Assembly: GCA_002482545.1 (NCBI GenBank)
Contig: DLGF01000016.1
Span: 161,167-225,166 of the forward strand
From: Sporomusaceae bacterium UBA7701
Lineage (GTDB): Bacteria; Bacillota; Negativicutes; Sporomusales; UBA7701
DNA: 64,000 bases
Direction: 5' to 3'
The position numbers and the translations under genes are program-made. Shown here piece after piece: positions 7,290 to 15,117 of this stretch (the first letter of the stretch is position 1; each line of letters starts with the position of its first letter). The notes beneath the pieces were generated by a model. It was not told where the DNA came from and did not search any database. It saw nothing but the letters and a program-made list of their open reading frames with translations.

Positions 7290-8936
7290 ATGGCTAATGA
7301 GACATTAAAAGCCAAAATGCAGGCGTACACTGCAAAGGTGGAAAAGTCCCTGGAAAAATTCCCTGAACGCAAGAACCTCGCGCACAACAGATTATACACC
7401 CCGCTCGATGTAGAGGGGTTTGATTACGAGCGCGATCTGAGCTTCCCCGGTGAATTTCCCTTCACCCGCGGCGTGCAGCCTACCATGTACCGCGGCCGTT
7501 TCTGGACCATGCGGCAGTATGCGGGTTTTGCGACTGCCGAAGAATCGAACAAACGGTACCGCTATCTGCTCGAACAGGGTCAAACCGGCCTGTCCTGCGC
7601 ATTTGACCTGCCGACCCAGATCGGCTATGACTCGGATGATCCCATCTCCGAGGGTGAAGTCGGCAAGGTCGGCGTGGCCATTGACTCGCTGGCGGATATG
7701 GAAATCCTCTTTGACAGCATTGATCTCGGCAAAGTATCGACGTCGATGACCATCAACGCCCCGGCCGCCGTCCTCTTGGCCATGTATATCGCGGTTGCCG
7801 AGAAACAGGGCGTGGCCGCCGACCAACTGAACGGCACCATCCAAAATGATATCCTGAAAGAGTATGCCGCCCGCGGCACTTATATCTTCCCGCCCAAGCC
7901 CTCGATGCGGCTGATCACGAATATCTTCGAATATTGCTCGAAGAATGTCCCGAACTGGAATACCATTTCGATTTCGGGCTATCATATCCGGGAGGCCGGC
8001 TCCACCGCCGCCCAGGAGATTGCCTTCACGATCGCCGACGGCATCGCCTATGTGGACGCCGCCATCAAAGCCGGTCTGAATGTTGACGACTTCGCCGGAC
8101 GCCTTTCCTTCTTCTGGAACGCCCATAACAACGTCCTGGAGGAAGTGGCGAAATTCCGGGCGTCCCGTCGCGTCTGGGCCAAAGTCATGAAAGAGCGTTT
8201 TGGCGCCGCCAAACCCAAATCCTGGATGCTGCGGGTCCATACCCAAACCGCCGGTTCGATGCTTACGGCCCAACAGCCTGAGAACAACATCGTGCGGGTG
8301 GCGCTGCAAACCGCCGCCGCGGTGCTTGGCGGCACCCAGTCGCTGCATACCAATTCCAAGGACGAGGCGCTGGCCCTGCCTACCGAAGATTCCGTCCGCA
8401 TCGCGCTCCGCACCCAGCAAATCGTCGCCTACGAAAGCGGCCTGGCCGATGTGGTCGATCCGCTGGCCGGTTCCTATTACATTGAAGCTCTTACCAATAA
8501 AATCGAAGAAGAATGCTGGAACTACATCAAAAAGATCGACGAGCTCGGCGGCGCGGTTGTGGCTATCGAAAAGGGCTACATCCAGAAAGAGATTCAAGAA
8601 AGCGCCTATAAGTGGCAGATGGAAGTCGAGCAAAAACAGCGGATTATCGTTGGCGTCAACCAGTTCCAGATCAAGGAAAAGCCGGTCGAAGGCCTCATGC
8701 GGGTGGATGCCTCGGTAGGAGAAATGCAGAAGAAAAAGCTGGCTGATCTCAGAGCCAAGCGGGATAATGCCGCTGTCAAAGAAAAGCTGGCTGCCCTGGA
8801 GAACGCCGCCAAAGACGAAAAAACCAACCTCATGCCCTTCATCCTGGATGCGGTCAAAGTATATGCCACCCTTGGCGAAGTATGCGGCGTGCTGCGCAAA
8901 GTGTTCGGCGAATACGAAGCGCACGTGAGCCTGTAA
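7290..8936 (+). CDS. Methylmalonyl-CoA mutase, large (catalytic) subunit
   Basis: A 548-residue TIM-barrel mutase subunit that isomerises succinyl-CoA and (R)-methylmalonyl-CoA by an adenosylcobalamin radical mechanism. Visible signatures are TQIGYDSDDP in the substrate-binding region and SGYHIREAG, carrying the conserved Tyr231/His232 active-site pair. It ends without a B12 domain, which is encoded by the next gene, so the enzyme is the split two-subunit type known from archaea and many Firmicutes. A GGAGG site precedes the ATG, 19 bp after the CoA-transferase stop. The B12 requirement ties it to the MeaB gene two positions downstream. Confidence 0.96.
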   Translation: MANETLKAKMQAYTAKVEKSLEKFPERKNLAHNRLYTPLDVEGFDYERDLSFPGEFPFTRGVQPTMYRGRFWTMRQYAGFATAEESNKRYRYLLEQGQTGLSCAFDLPTQIGYDSDDPISEGEVGKVGVAIDSLADMEILFDSIDLGKVSTSMTINAPAAVLLAMYIAVAEKQGVAADQLNGTIQNDILKEYAARGTYIFPPKPSMRLITNIFEYCSKNVPNWNTISISGYHIREAGSTAAQEIAFTIADGIAYVDAAIKAGLNVDDFAGRLSFFWNAHNNVLEEVAKFRASRRVWAKVMKERFGAAKPKSWMLRVHTQTAGSMLTAQQPENNIVRVALQTAAAVLGGTQSLHTNSKDEALALPTEDSVRIALRTQQIVAYESGLADVVDPLAGSYYIEALTNKIEEECWNYIKKIDELGGAVVAIEKGYIQKEIQESAYKWQMEVEQKQRIIVGVNQFQIKEKPVEGLMRVDASVGEMQKKKLADLRAKRDNAAVKEKLAALENAAKDEKTNLMPFILDAVKVYATLGEVCGVLRKVFGEYEAHVSL

Positions 8937-8961
8937 GGCGAAAGAGTTAGGAGGGACAACG

Positions 8962-9354
8962 ATGGAAAAACGTATTAGGGTATTAGTAGCCAAGCCGGGT
9001 CTCGACGGACACGACCGCGGCGCCAAAGTCGTAGCCCGCGCTCTTCGCGACGCCGGCTTCGAGGTAATCTATACCGGTCTCAGGCAGACGCCGGAGCAAA
9101 TCGCCGAAGCGTCTCTGCAGGAAGACGTCAATGTGGTCGCCATGAGCCTTCTGTCCGGCGCCCACAACACCCTCTTCCCCAAAGTGGTGAACCTGCTCAA
9201 GGAAAAGGGAATGAATGATGTTCTGGTTGTTGGCGGCGGCGTTATTCCCGATGCCGACATCCCGGGCCTGAAACAGGCTGGCGTGGCCGAAGTGTTTACT
9301 CCCGGGACGCCGACCGCGAATATCGTCGACTTCATCAAATCCAACGTGAAGTAA
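8962..9354 (+). CDS. Methylmalonyl-CoA mutase, small B12-binding subunit
   Basis: A 130-residue cobalamin-binding Rossmann domain. The DxHxxG cobalt-ligand motif is complete (Asp15, His17, Gly20), with the downstream SLLSG and VGGGVIP nucleotide-loop motifs. It supplies the base-off, His-on B12 site to the large subunit encoded 25 bp upstream. Length equals the isolated C-terminal domain of one-chain mutases, which supports a heteromeric enzyme. An AGGAGGGA site precedes the ATG. Confidence 0.96.
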   Translation: MEKRIRVLVAKPGLDGHDRGAKVVARALRDAGFEVIYTGLRQTPEQIAEASLQEDVNVVAMSLLSGAHNTLFPKVVNLLKEKGMNDVLVVGGGVIPDADIPGLKQAGVAEVFTPGTPTANIVDFIKSNVK

Positions 9355-9451
9355 CGGTTTACGAGCCGAATCGGCGGCCGGCGGTTCCGGCCGCCGACAA
9401 TGCGGACTGCGACGGCCCGATGCTTCGCAGCCTATAGGTGGTGCAACTGTC

Positions 9452-10393
9452 ATGGATATTGCAGGAGAATTGCTGGCCGGTTCGCGCTTGGCTTTATCGC
9501 GGGCGATTACGGCGGTGGAAAACGAATATGATGAAGCGGTTTCCATCATGCAGAGGCTCTATTCGCACACGGGAAAAGCCCATGTTATCGGCATCACCGG
9601 CCCTCCGGGCGCCGGGAAGAGTACGCTGACCGATAAGCTGGCCAAAGCCTACCGGCAGCAAGGCAAGACCGTCGGCATCGTAGCGGTTGACCCGACCAGC
9701 CCTTTTTCCGGAGGCGCCATCCTGGGCGACCGTATCCGGATGAACGAACTGACGCTGGATGAAGGCGTGTTTATCCGCAGCATGGGAACGCGCGGCAGCC
9801 TGGGTGGATTATCCCGTAAAACAGCCGAAGTGGTGAGGATTCTGGATGCCTTTGGCAAGGACGTCGTCTTTGTCGAAACGGTAGGAGTCGGACAGTCGGA
9901 AGTCGATGTCATCAAGGCCGCGGATACCACGGTGGTCGTGCTGGTGCCGGGACAGGGCGATGATATTCAGGCCATCAAGGCCGGCATCCTGGAGATCGGC
10001 GATATCTTCGCGATCAACAAGGCCGACCGGGATGGCGTGGACCGCCTGGCCACCGAACTGGAGATGATGCTGGATCTCAACCAGAACGAGGTTGACTGGC
10101 GGCCGCCCATTGAGCGGACGGTGGCCAGCCAGGGCAGCGGTATCGCCGAGCTCTTGACAACGATTGACGGACATATCTGCTTTCTCAGCCAGTCCGGCCA
10201 TTTGACCCGGCGGCGGACCGACCGCACCCGGAATGAACTGCTGGCCCTGATTGAGGAACATATCGGACGCTATGTTTTGCAGCAGCTCAGCTCCTGGGGA
10301 CAGCTCGATACGCTGGTGTCCCGGATTGAAAAGCGGGAAAAGGATCCTTACACCACTGTTTCCGAACTTTTGCATATGTATTTGCGTTATTAA
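9452..10393 (+). CDS. meaB: MeaB (ArgK-like) G-protein chaperone of methylmalonyl-CoA mutase
   Basis: A 313-residue P-loop GTPase of the MeaB/ArgK family, full length. The Walker A motif GPPGAGKST is at residues 50-58, followed by the family block VAVDPTSPFSGGAILGDRIRM (in part) and an NKAD base-specificity motif. MeaB guards the mutase, gating delivery of adenosylcobalamin and removal of inactive cofactor. Its place directly after the two mutase genes fits this role. A 97-bp gap without obvious terminator separates it from the B12 subunit, so it is probably still in the same transcript. Confidence 0.95.
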   Translation: MDIAGELLAGSRLALSRAITAVENEYDEAVSIMQRLYSHTGKAHVIGITGPPGAGKSTLTDKLAKAYRQQGKTVGIVAVDPTSPFSGGAILGDRIRMNELTLDEGVFIRSMGTRGSLGGLSRKTAEVVRILDAFGKDVVFVETVGVGQSEVDVIKAADTTVVVLVPGQGDDIQAIKAGILEIGDIFAINKADRDGVDRLATELEMMLDLNQNEVDWRPPIERTVASQGSGIAELLTTIDGHICFLSQSGHLTRRRTDRTRNELLALIEEHIGRYVLQQLSSWGQLDTLVSRIEKREKDPYTTVSELLHMYLRY

Positions 10394-10404
10394 TAACCAT
10401 AATC

Positions 10405-10433
10405 TTGTATACAACGTCTGGTTCATGTACAAT
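10405..10433 (+). promoter_or_regulatory. Candidate internal promoter before mce
   Basis: TTGTAT (10405-10410) and TACAAT (10428-10433) are separated by 17 bp in the gap between meaB and mce. It may let the epimerase and decarboxylase genes be expressed independently. Confidence 0.6.
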
Positions 10434-10467
10434 AAACTGGTAAATTTCTGCAAAGGAGGTTCTATTC

Positions 10468-10875
10468 ATGTTCAAGGTTTTAAAGGTCGACCACATCGGA
10501 ATCGCCGTGAAGAATCTGGAGGAAGCCAAGAAATTCTACACCGAAACGCTTGGCATGACCGCTTTGGGCGAGGAAACGGTTGAGGAGCAAAAAGTGAAAG
10601 TTTGTTTCATCCCTTGCGGCGACAGCGAAGTTGAGCTTCTCGAGTCGACTTCGCCGGACGGTCCGATCGCCAAATTCATCGAGAAAAACGGCGAGGGAAT
10701 CCAGCACATCGCCCTGCGCGTGGACAACGTGGAAAACGCCCTGGCGGACCTTAAAGCCAAGGGTGTTCGCCTGATTGACGAAAAGCCGCGCTACGGTGCC
10801 GGCGGCGCCAGTATTTCCTTTATACATCCCAAGGCCACCGGCGGCATCTTGCTCGAATTGTCCCAGCGCAAGTAG
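10468..10875 (+). CDS. mce: Methylmalonyl-CoA epimerase
   Basis: A 135-residue vicinal-oxygen-chelate protein that interconverts (R)- and (S)-methylmalonyl-CoA. It joins the mutase product to the decarboxylase. The metal-ligand positions of the family are visible: VDHIGIAV (His9), the second repeat QHIALRVDN, and the C-terminal LLELSQ glutamate. The ATG has a strong AAAGGAGG site. It is placed between meaB and the decarboxylase alpha gene, exactly in pathway order. Confidence 0.96.
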   Translation: MFKVLKVDHIGIAVKNLEEAKKFYTETLGMTALGEETVEEQKVKVCFIPCGDSEVELLESTSPDGPIAKFIEKNGEGIQHIALRVDNVENALADLKAKGVRLIDEKPRYGAGGASISFIHPKATGGILLELSQRK

Positions 10876-10930
10876 CCTTTGCTTGCCTGAACTTAGGCAT
10901 ACGCTTGCGTAACGAATCTGGAGGTGTGTC

Positions 10931-12460
10931 ATGGCTACAATTCAGGAAAAAATCCAGGACCTCAAAGCCCGGCAGGAAAAGGTAAAACAAGGCGGCGGAG
11001 CAAAGCGGATCGAAAAACAGCATGCCAACGGCAAGCTGACTGCGCGGGAGCGCGTCGAAAAGCTGCTTGATCCCGGTTCTTTCGTTGAACTGGATCAATT
11101 TGTCCGCCACCGTTGCACCAATTTCGGCATGGAAAAAGAAGAAGCTCCCGGCGAAGGCGTGGTAACCGGCTACGGCACGGTAGAAGGCCGCTTGGTCTAT
11201 GTATTCGCCCAGGACTTCACGGTTATCGGCGGCTCCCTCGGTGAAATGCATGCCGCCAAGATTGTCAAGGTGCAGGACCTGGCCCTCAAAATGGGGGCGC
11301 CGCTCATCGGCATCAATGACTCCGGCGGCGCCCGGATTCAAGAAGCGGTGGACGCTCTGGCCGGTTACGGAAAAATCTTCTACCGGAACACCATGGCGTC
11401 CGGTGTCATTCCGCAGATATCGGTCATCATGGGGCCGTGCGCGGGCGGCGCAGTATATTCCCCGGCCCTGACCGACTTCATCTACATGGTGAAAAACACC
11501 AGCCAGATGTTTATCACCGGACCGCAGGTCATCAAGTCGGTTACCGCGGAGGAAGTCACGGCCGAGGCCCTCGGCGGGGCGATGACCCATAACTCGACTT
11601 CCGGCGTTGCCCACTTCGCGGTGGACAACGATGACGAGTGCATGAAGCAAGTCCGTTATCTCCTCAGTTTCCTTCCGAGCAATAATATGGAGGAAGCCCC
11701 GCTGGCGGATACCGGCGACGATCCCAACCGCATGGACGCCGGACTGAATACGCTTCTGCCGGACAATCCCAACCAGCCTTATAACATGAAGGACGTCATC
11801 AAATCCATTGTCGACAACGGCGAATTTTATGAGGTTCAGCCTCATTTCGCCCAGAATATCATTACCTGCTTCGCCCGTTTCGACGGTCAGCCGGTCGGCA
11901 TCATCGCCAACCAGCCGTCGGTTATGGCCGGGTGTCTGGATATCAACGCCTCGGATAAGTCTTCCCGGTTTATCCGGTTCTGCGACGCCTTCAATCTCCC
12001 GCTGATCAATCTGGTGGACGTGCCCGGTTTCCTGCCCGGCACCGACCAGGAATACGGCGGCATTATCCGCCATGGCGCGAAAATGCTCTATGCCTATTCC
12101 GAGGCGACCGTTCCCAAGATTACCGTCATTACCCGCAAGGCTTACGGCGGCTCCTATCTGGCCATGTGCTCCCAGGACCTCGGGGCCGACCAGGTACTGG
12201 CCTGGCCTTCGGCGGAGATCGCCGTCATGGGCCCGGCCGGAGCGGCCAACATTATCTTCCGGGGCGACCCCGAGGCGGAAGCCAAAACCGCCAAGTATGT
12301 GGAAGAATTTGCTACGCCGTACAAAGCGGCGGAGCGGGGATTTGTCGATCAGATAATTGAACCCAGCGAAACCAGGCCGCGCATTATTACCGCTCTTGGT
12401 ATGCTCGCTTCCAAACGGGAAGGCCGGCCGGCCAAGAAGCACGGCAATATTCCGCTGTAA
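10931..12460 (+). CDS. mmdA: Methylmalonyl-CoA decarboxylase alpha (carboxyltransferase) subunit
   Basis: A 509-residue carboxyltransferase of the acyl-CoA carboxylase beta type. Both crotonase-like halves are intact: the N-half has NDSGGARIQEAVDAL and the GPCAGGAVYSPALTD oxyanion loop, and the C-half has VDVPGFLPGTDQE and RKAYGGSYLAM. It moves the carboxyl group of (S)-methylmalonyl-CoA to biotin on MmdC. Propionyl-CoA carboxylase beta is almost the same in sequence. The adjacent membrane-pump beta subunit and lack of a biotin carboxylase gene favour the Na+-pumping decarboxylase. A GGAGGTG site precedes the ATG. Confidence 0.94.
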   Translation: MATIQEKIQDLKARQEKVKQGGGAKRIEKQHANGKLTARERVEKLLDPGSFVELDQFVRHRCTNFGMEKEEAPGEGVVTGYGTVEGRLVYVFAQDFTVIGGSLGEMHAAKIVKVQDLALKMGAPLIGINDSGGARIQEAVDALAGYGKIFYRNTMASGVIPQISVIMGPCAGGAVYSPALTDFIYMVKNTSQMFITGPQVIKSVTAEEVTAEALGGAMTHNSTSGVAHFAVDNDDECMKQVRYLLSFLPSNNMEEAPLADTGDDPNRMDAGLNTLLPDNPNQPYNMKDVIKSIVDNGEFYEVQPHFAQNIITCFARFDGQPVGIIANQPSVMAGCLDINASDKSSRFIRFCDAFNLPLINLVDVPGFLPGTDQEYGGIIRHGAKMLYAYSEATVPKITVITRKAYGGSYLAMCSQDLGADQVLAWPSAEIAVMGPAGAANIIFRGDPEAEAKTAKYVEEFATPYKAAERGFVDQIIEPSETRPRIITALGMLASKREGRPAKKHGNIPL

Positions 12461-12481
12461 CCCAGGAAAGGGGATAGGAAC

Positions 12482-12793
12482 ATGGGCTTTTTAGATTCAT
12501 TGTTCGGCGGCGGGAACAAGGCTGAGAAACCAAAAGCCAAGCCGCAGAAAGAAAAAGCTGTCCAGCCCGCTCCTCCGGTTGTGGAACCCGGTGTTTCGCC
12601 GGAAGTGCTGGCGGCAATCAGCGCCAGCGTAAGCATGATGATGGAGGATGCAAGCGCCGAGCTGATTGCTGCGGTCACCGCAGCTATTGTGCATGCCCGC
12701 GGCGGCGGCACGGCAGTCCGGTTCAAGCGTACCTCGAACGCCTGGGCCGCCGCCGGCCGGCAAAAAGTCATGGATGGCCGTCAGTTTATATAG
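12482..12793 (+). CDS. MmdD/OadG-like soluble subunit, C-terminal part only
   Basis: A 103-residue protein with a Lys/Pro-rich linker (about residues 13-38), a helical segment (SPEVLAAISASVSMMMED region) and the closing motif AWAAAGRQKVMDGRQ. That closing motif resembles the end of delta/epsilon subunits of methylmalonyl-CoA and oxaloacetate decarboxylases, which contact the carboxyltransferase. Unlike typical MmdD/OadG proteins it has no N-terminal membrane helix. A separate 51-residue membrane protein at 14536 supplies what looks like the missing half. Position between mmdA and mmdC matches the Veillonella-type mmd order. The family call rests on the tail motif and context. Confidence 0.65.
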   Translation: MGFLDSLFGGGNKAEKPKAKPQKEKAVQPAPPVVEPGVSPEVLAAISASVSMMMEDASAELIAAVTAAIVHARGGGTAVRFKRTSNAWAAAGRQKVMDGRQFI

Positions 12794-12826
12794 AGCGACG
12801 AATCGAATCTGAATGGAGGTATAATC

Positions 12827-13237
12827 ATGAGAAAATTTAAAGTGACTGTAAATGGTGTAACTTACAATGTTGAGGTGCAAGAAGAGGGCGGCGTGTCTGT
12901 TGCGGCAGCGCCTGTCGCTGCTCCGGCCCCGGCGGCCGCTCCGGCTGTTGCGGCACCCGCGGCCGCTCCGGCTCCGGCGCCTGCTGCAGCTCCTGCCGCT
13001 GCCCCGGCTGAAGTCGCCGCCGGCGAAACCCCTGTTACCGCGCCAATGCCCGGTAAAGTGACCAAAGTCGTCGCCAAGCCCGGTCAAAAGGTCAAAAAAG
13101 GCGACGTTATCATGATTCTCGAAGCCATGAAAATGCAGAACGAAATCGGCGCTCCGGCCGACGGAACCGTCAAGTCGATCAATGTCAACGCCGGCCAAAG
13201 TGTAAAACCCGGCGAAGTCATGGCCGTACTCAGCTAA
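12827..13237 (+). CDS. mmdC: Biotin carboxyl carrier subunit of methylmalonyl-CoA decarboxylase
   Basis: A 136-residue biotin carrier. A short N-terminal beta segment (1-23) is followed by a long Ala/Pro linker (about 24-66). The biotinyl domain carries the EAMKM motif with the acceptor Lys102. It shuttles CO2 as carboxybiotin between MmdA and the membrane pump MmdB. The Ala/Pro linker is repetitive at DNA level and GC-rich, as usual for the family. An AATGGAGGT site precedes the ATG. Confidence 0.96.
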   Translation: MRKFKVTVNGVTYNVEVQEEGGVSVAAAPVAAPAPAAAPAVAAPAAAPAPAPAAAPAAAPAEVAAGETPVTAPMPGKVTKVVAKPGQKVKKGDVIMILEAMKMQNEIGAPADGTVKSINVNAGQSVKPGEVMAVLS

Positions 13238-13259
13238 TCACCGTAAAAATGTTTTGTTT

Positions 13260-13285
13260 CGTACGGCTGTCGCGACAGCCGTACG
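13260..13285. repeat. Perfect 26-bp palindrome between mmdC and mmdB
   Basis: CGTACGGCTGTCG is followed directly by its reverse complement, giving a long stable hairpin in RNA. It has no T-run, so it is not a normal terminator. Its place between the carrier and pump genes suggests an mRNA stability or processing element, or a protein-binding site. Confidence 0.85.
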
Positions 13286-13363
13286 AGGCAATAATATCCA
13301 GGATACAATTAGCTATAATGGCAACATTAATAATATTTTACTTGCTATGGGAGGATAACAGTC

Positions 13364-14521
13364 ATGGATGCATTGATTCAACAGTACCCCTGGCTCAATG
13401 AGCTCCTGATGGGCTTTCTCGGCCTGACCTGGAAGCACGTGGTCATGTGGCTGGTCGGCGCGCTCCTCATCTATCTGGCCGTCAAACATGACTACGAACC
13501 CGTTCTGTTGCTTCCGATCGGTTTCGGCGCCGTTCTCGCCAACATACCGCACTCCTCGGCGGTATCGCAGGTGGTGAACGAAGAAGGCTTCCTCTGGGTC
13601 CTCTATCAGGGCGGCATCGCCAACGAACTATTCCCGGTCCTTATCTTTATCGCTATCGGCGCGATGTGCGACTTCACGCCGCTTATTCGCCGCCCATCGG
13701 TCATGCTGTTCGCCGCCGCCGCCCAGTTCGGCATCTTTGCAACCGCAGTCGGCGCCAGCCTGGTCGGCTTCAAGTTCGAGCACGCCGCTTCCATCGGCAT
13801 CATCGGCGCGGCTGACGGCCCGACCACCATCTATGTGGCCAGCCGGTTCGCCGTAGACCTTCTTGGACCCCTGGCCGTTGCCGCCTATTCTTATATGTCC
13901 CTCGTGCCGGTGATCCAGCCCCCGGTCGTCAGGGCGCTGACCACGGCCAACGAACGGAAGATCAAGATGGGCTTCACGGGCGAAGAACCGGTTTCGCAAA
14001 CCACCAAGTTCCTCTTCCCGATTATGATTACCCTGATTGCCGGCATCGTGGCTCCCATCTCGGTTGCGTTGATCGGCAGCCTGATGTTCGGCAACCTGCT
14101 GAAAGAGAGCGGTGTGGTGGAAAATCTCTCCAACGCCGCCCAGAATGAACTGGCCAACCTGGTCACCCTGCTCCTCGGCATCACCATCGGCGGCACCATG
14201 TCGGCCGAACGCTTCCTGACCTTTGACGTTTTCCTCATCATGGCGCTCGGCGCGGTTGCCTTCGTCTTCGATACGGCCGGCGGCATCCTGTTCGCCAAGC
14301 TGCTGAACCTGTTCAGCCCCACCAAGATTAACCCGATGATCGGCGCCTGCGGCATTTCGGCCTTCCCGATGTCCGGCCGGGTAATCGCAAAAATGGCGCT
14401 CAAAGAAGATCCGACCAACTTTATCATTCAGCACGCGATCGGAGTTAACGTGGCTGGCCAGGTGGCCTCGGTTGTAGCCGGCGGTCTGGTGCTCGCCCTG
14501 ATTCCGGCGCTTCTGAAGTAG
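13364..14521 (+). CDS. mmdB: Methylmalonyl-CoA decarboxylase beta subunit, Na+ pump
   Basis: A 385-residue integral membrane protein of the OadB/MmdB/GcdB family, with about nine to eleven hydrophobic segments. The conserved GAADGPT motif holds the key Asp151, and the late CGISAFPMSGRV motif is also intact. It decarboxylates carboxybiotin on MmdC and couples this to outward Na+ transport. In this way it turns succinate decarboxylation into an ion gradient. A GGGAGGAT site precedes the ATG. A TATAAT at 13314-13319 in the 126-bp gap lacks a good -35. Confidence 0.96.
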   Translation: MDALIQQYPWLNELLMGFLGLTWKHVVMWLVGALLIYLAVKHDYEPVLLLPIGFGAVLANIPHSSAVSQVVNEEGFLWVLYQGGIANELFPVLIFIAIGAMCDFTPLIRRPSVMLFAAAAQFGIFATAVGASLVGFKFEHAASIGIIGAADGPTTIYVASRFAVDLLGPLAVAAYSYMSLVPVIQPPVVRALTTANERKIKMGFTGEEPVSQTTKFLFPIMITLIAGIVAPISVALIGSLMFGNLLKESGVVENLSNAAQNELANLVTLLLGITIGGTMSAERFLTFDVFLIMALGAVAFVFDTAGGILFAKLLNLFSPTKINPMIGACGISAFPMSGRVIAKMALKEDPTNFIIQHAIGVNVAGQVASVVAGGLVLALIPALLK

Positions 14522-14535
14522 AGGAGGAAAGAGCA

Positions 14536-14691
14536 ATGATGAATTATGACGCTCTCGTAAAGTCCCTGGAAATGATGGGCATCGCCCTGCCGACCATGTT
14601 CCTCGTAATCCTGGTATTTATCGGGGCTACGAAAATGCTGCACAAAGCCTTCCCCGCACCGGCGGAGGAGGAAGGCGAGGACGAGGATTAA
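14536..14691 (+). CDS. OadG-like single-helix membrane subunit (51 aa)
   Basis: A 51-residue protein starting MMNYDALVKSLEMMGI, with one transmembrane helix (about 13-34) and a Pro/Glu/Asp-rich acidic tail. This is the layout of the membrane half of Na+-pumping decarboxylase gamma/delta subunits, which anchor the complex. A GAGGAGGAAAG site precedes the ATG, 14 bp after mmdB. Together with the helix-less 103-residue protein at 12482 it seems to represent a gamma/delta subunit split in two. The OadG assignment rests on size, topology and position. Confidence 0.75.
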   Translation: MMNYDALVKSLEMMGIALPTMFLVILVFIGATKMLHKAFPAPAEEEGEDED

Positions 14692-15117
14692 AGCCTCTTC
14701 CGGCATAGCCTAAGGATTGGCCATTGGTTTCTTACAATGATTGAACCCGGCGCCGGGCGCTGTGGTGGAATTTATACCGCAGCGTCCGCGCCAAACAGCA
14801 TAGAAACAGTCTGAAACTCGGGAGGAAACTGCCGGGCAGGGGCGAGTCTACACTTTTTGTTATCCACATAACAACTTGATATTTGGTTATTTATTCCACT
14901 GACCACTGCAGAAAGGGCCACTGTGCTTGCGCTTATTGGGGAGGGGGGATTCAAGGCGGTCTTGCTACGCCTTAGTCGCGCCAGTTCATTCGCTATCAGT
15001 TCCTTAAACGCTGATCCGGTAGTCTAACCGCCTGCGACTACAACGGAAAATCCTCGGTTTCACCGTAAACCTACCGAAATCCCTAAACCATACTTCAATC
15101 ATGGGGAGGAAAAGATA
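14692..15117 (+). other. 426-bp gap without a gene
   Basis: No open frame here has a ribosome site. A short perfect palindrome CCCGGCGCCGGG occurs near 14748-14759. The region just before the carrier gene is C-rich and pyrimidine-rich on the + strand. It may be a long leader for the carrier at 15118, but I see neither a clear promoter nor a terminator. Confidence 0.5.

Noticed and set aside
7392..9026. A 544-codon open frame on the - strand opposite the mutase genes
   Set aside because: It runs exactly antisense to strongly recognised mutase subunits, has no ribosome site and shows the composition of a GC-rich antisense shadow.
10820..12442. A 540-codon - strand frame opposite mmdA
   Set aside because: mmdA is certain on the other strand; the frame has no domain features and no start signal.
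14880..14960. GGGCCACTGTGC...GGGGAGGGGGGA resembling parts of a cobalamin riboswitch
   Set aside because: The B12-box, the CCGG core and the 3' GCCAGGAGACCTGCC-type segment are not present in the right order; the likeness is superficial.
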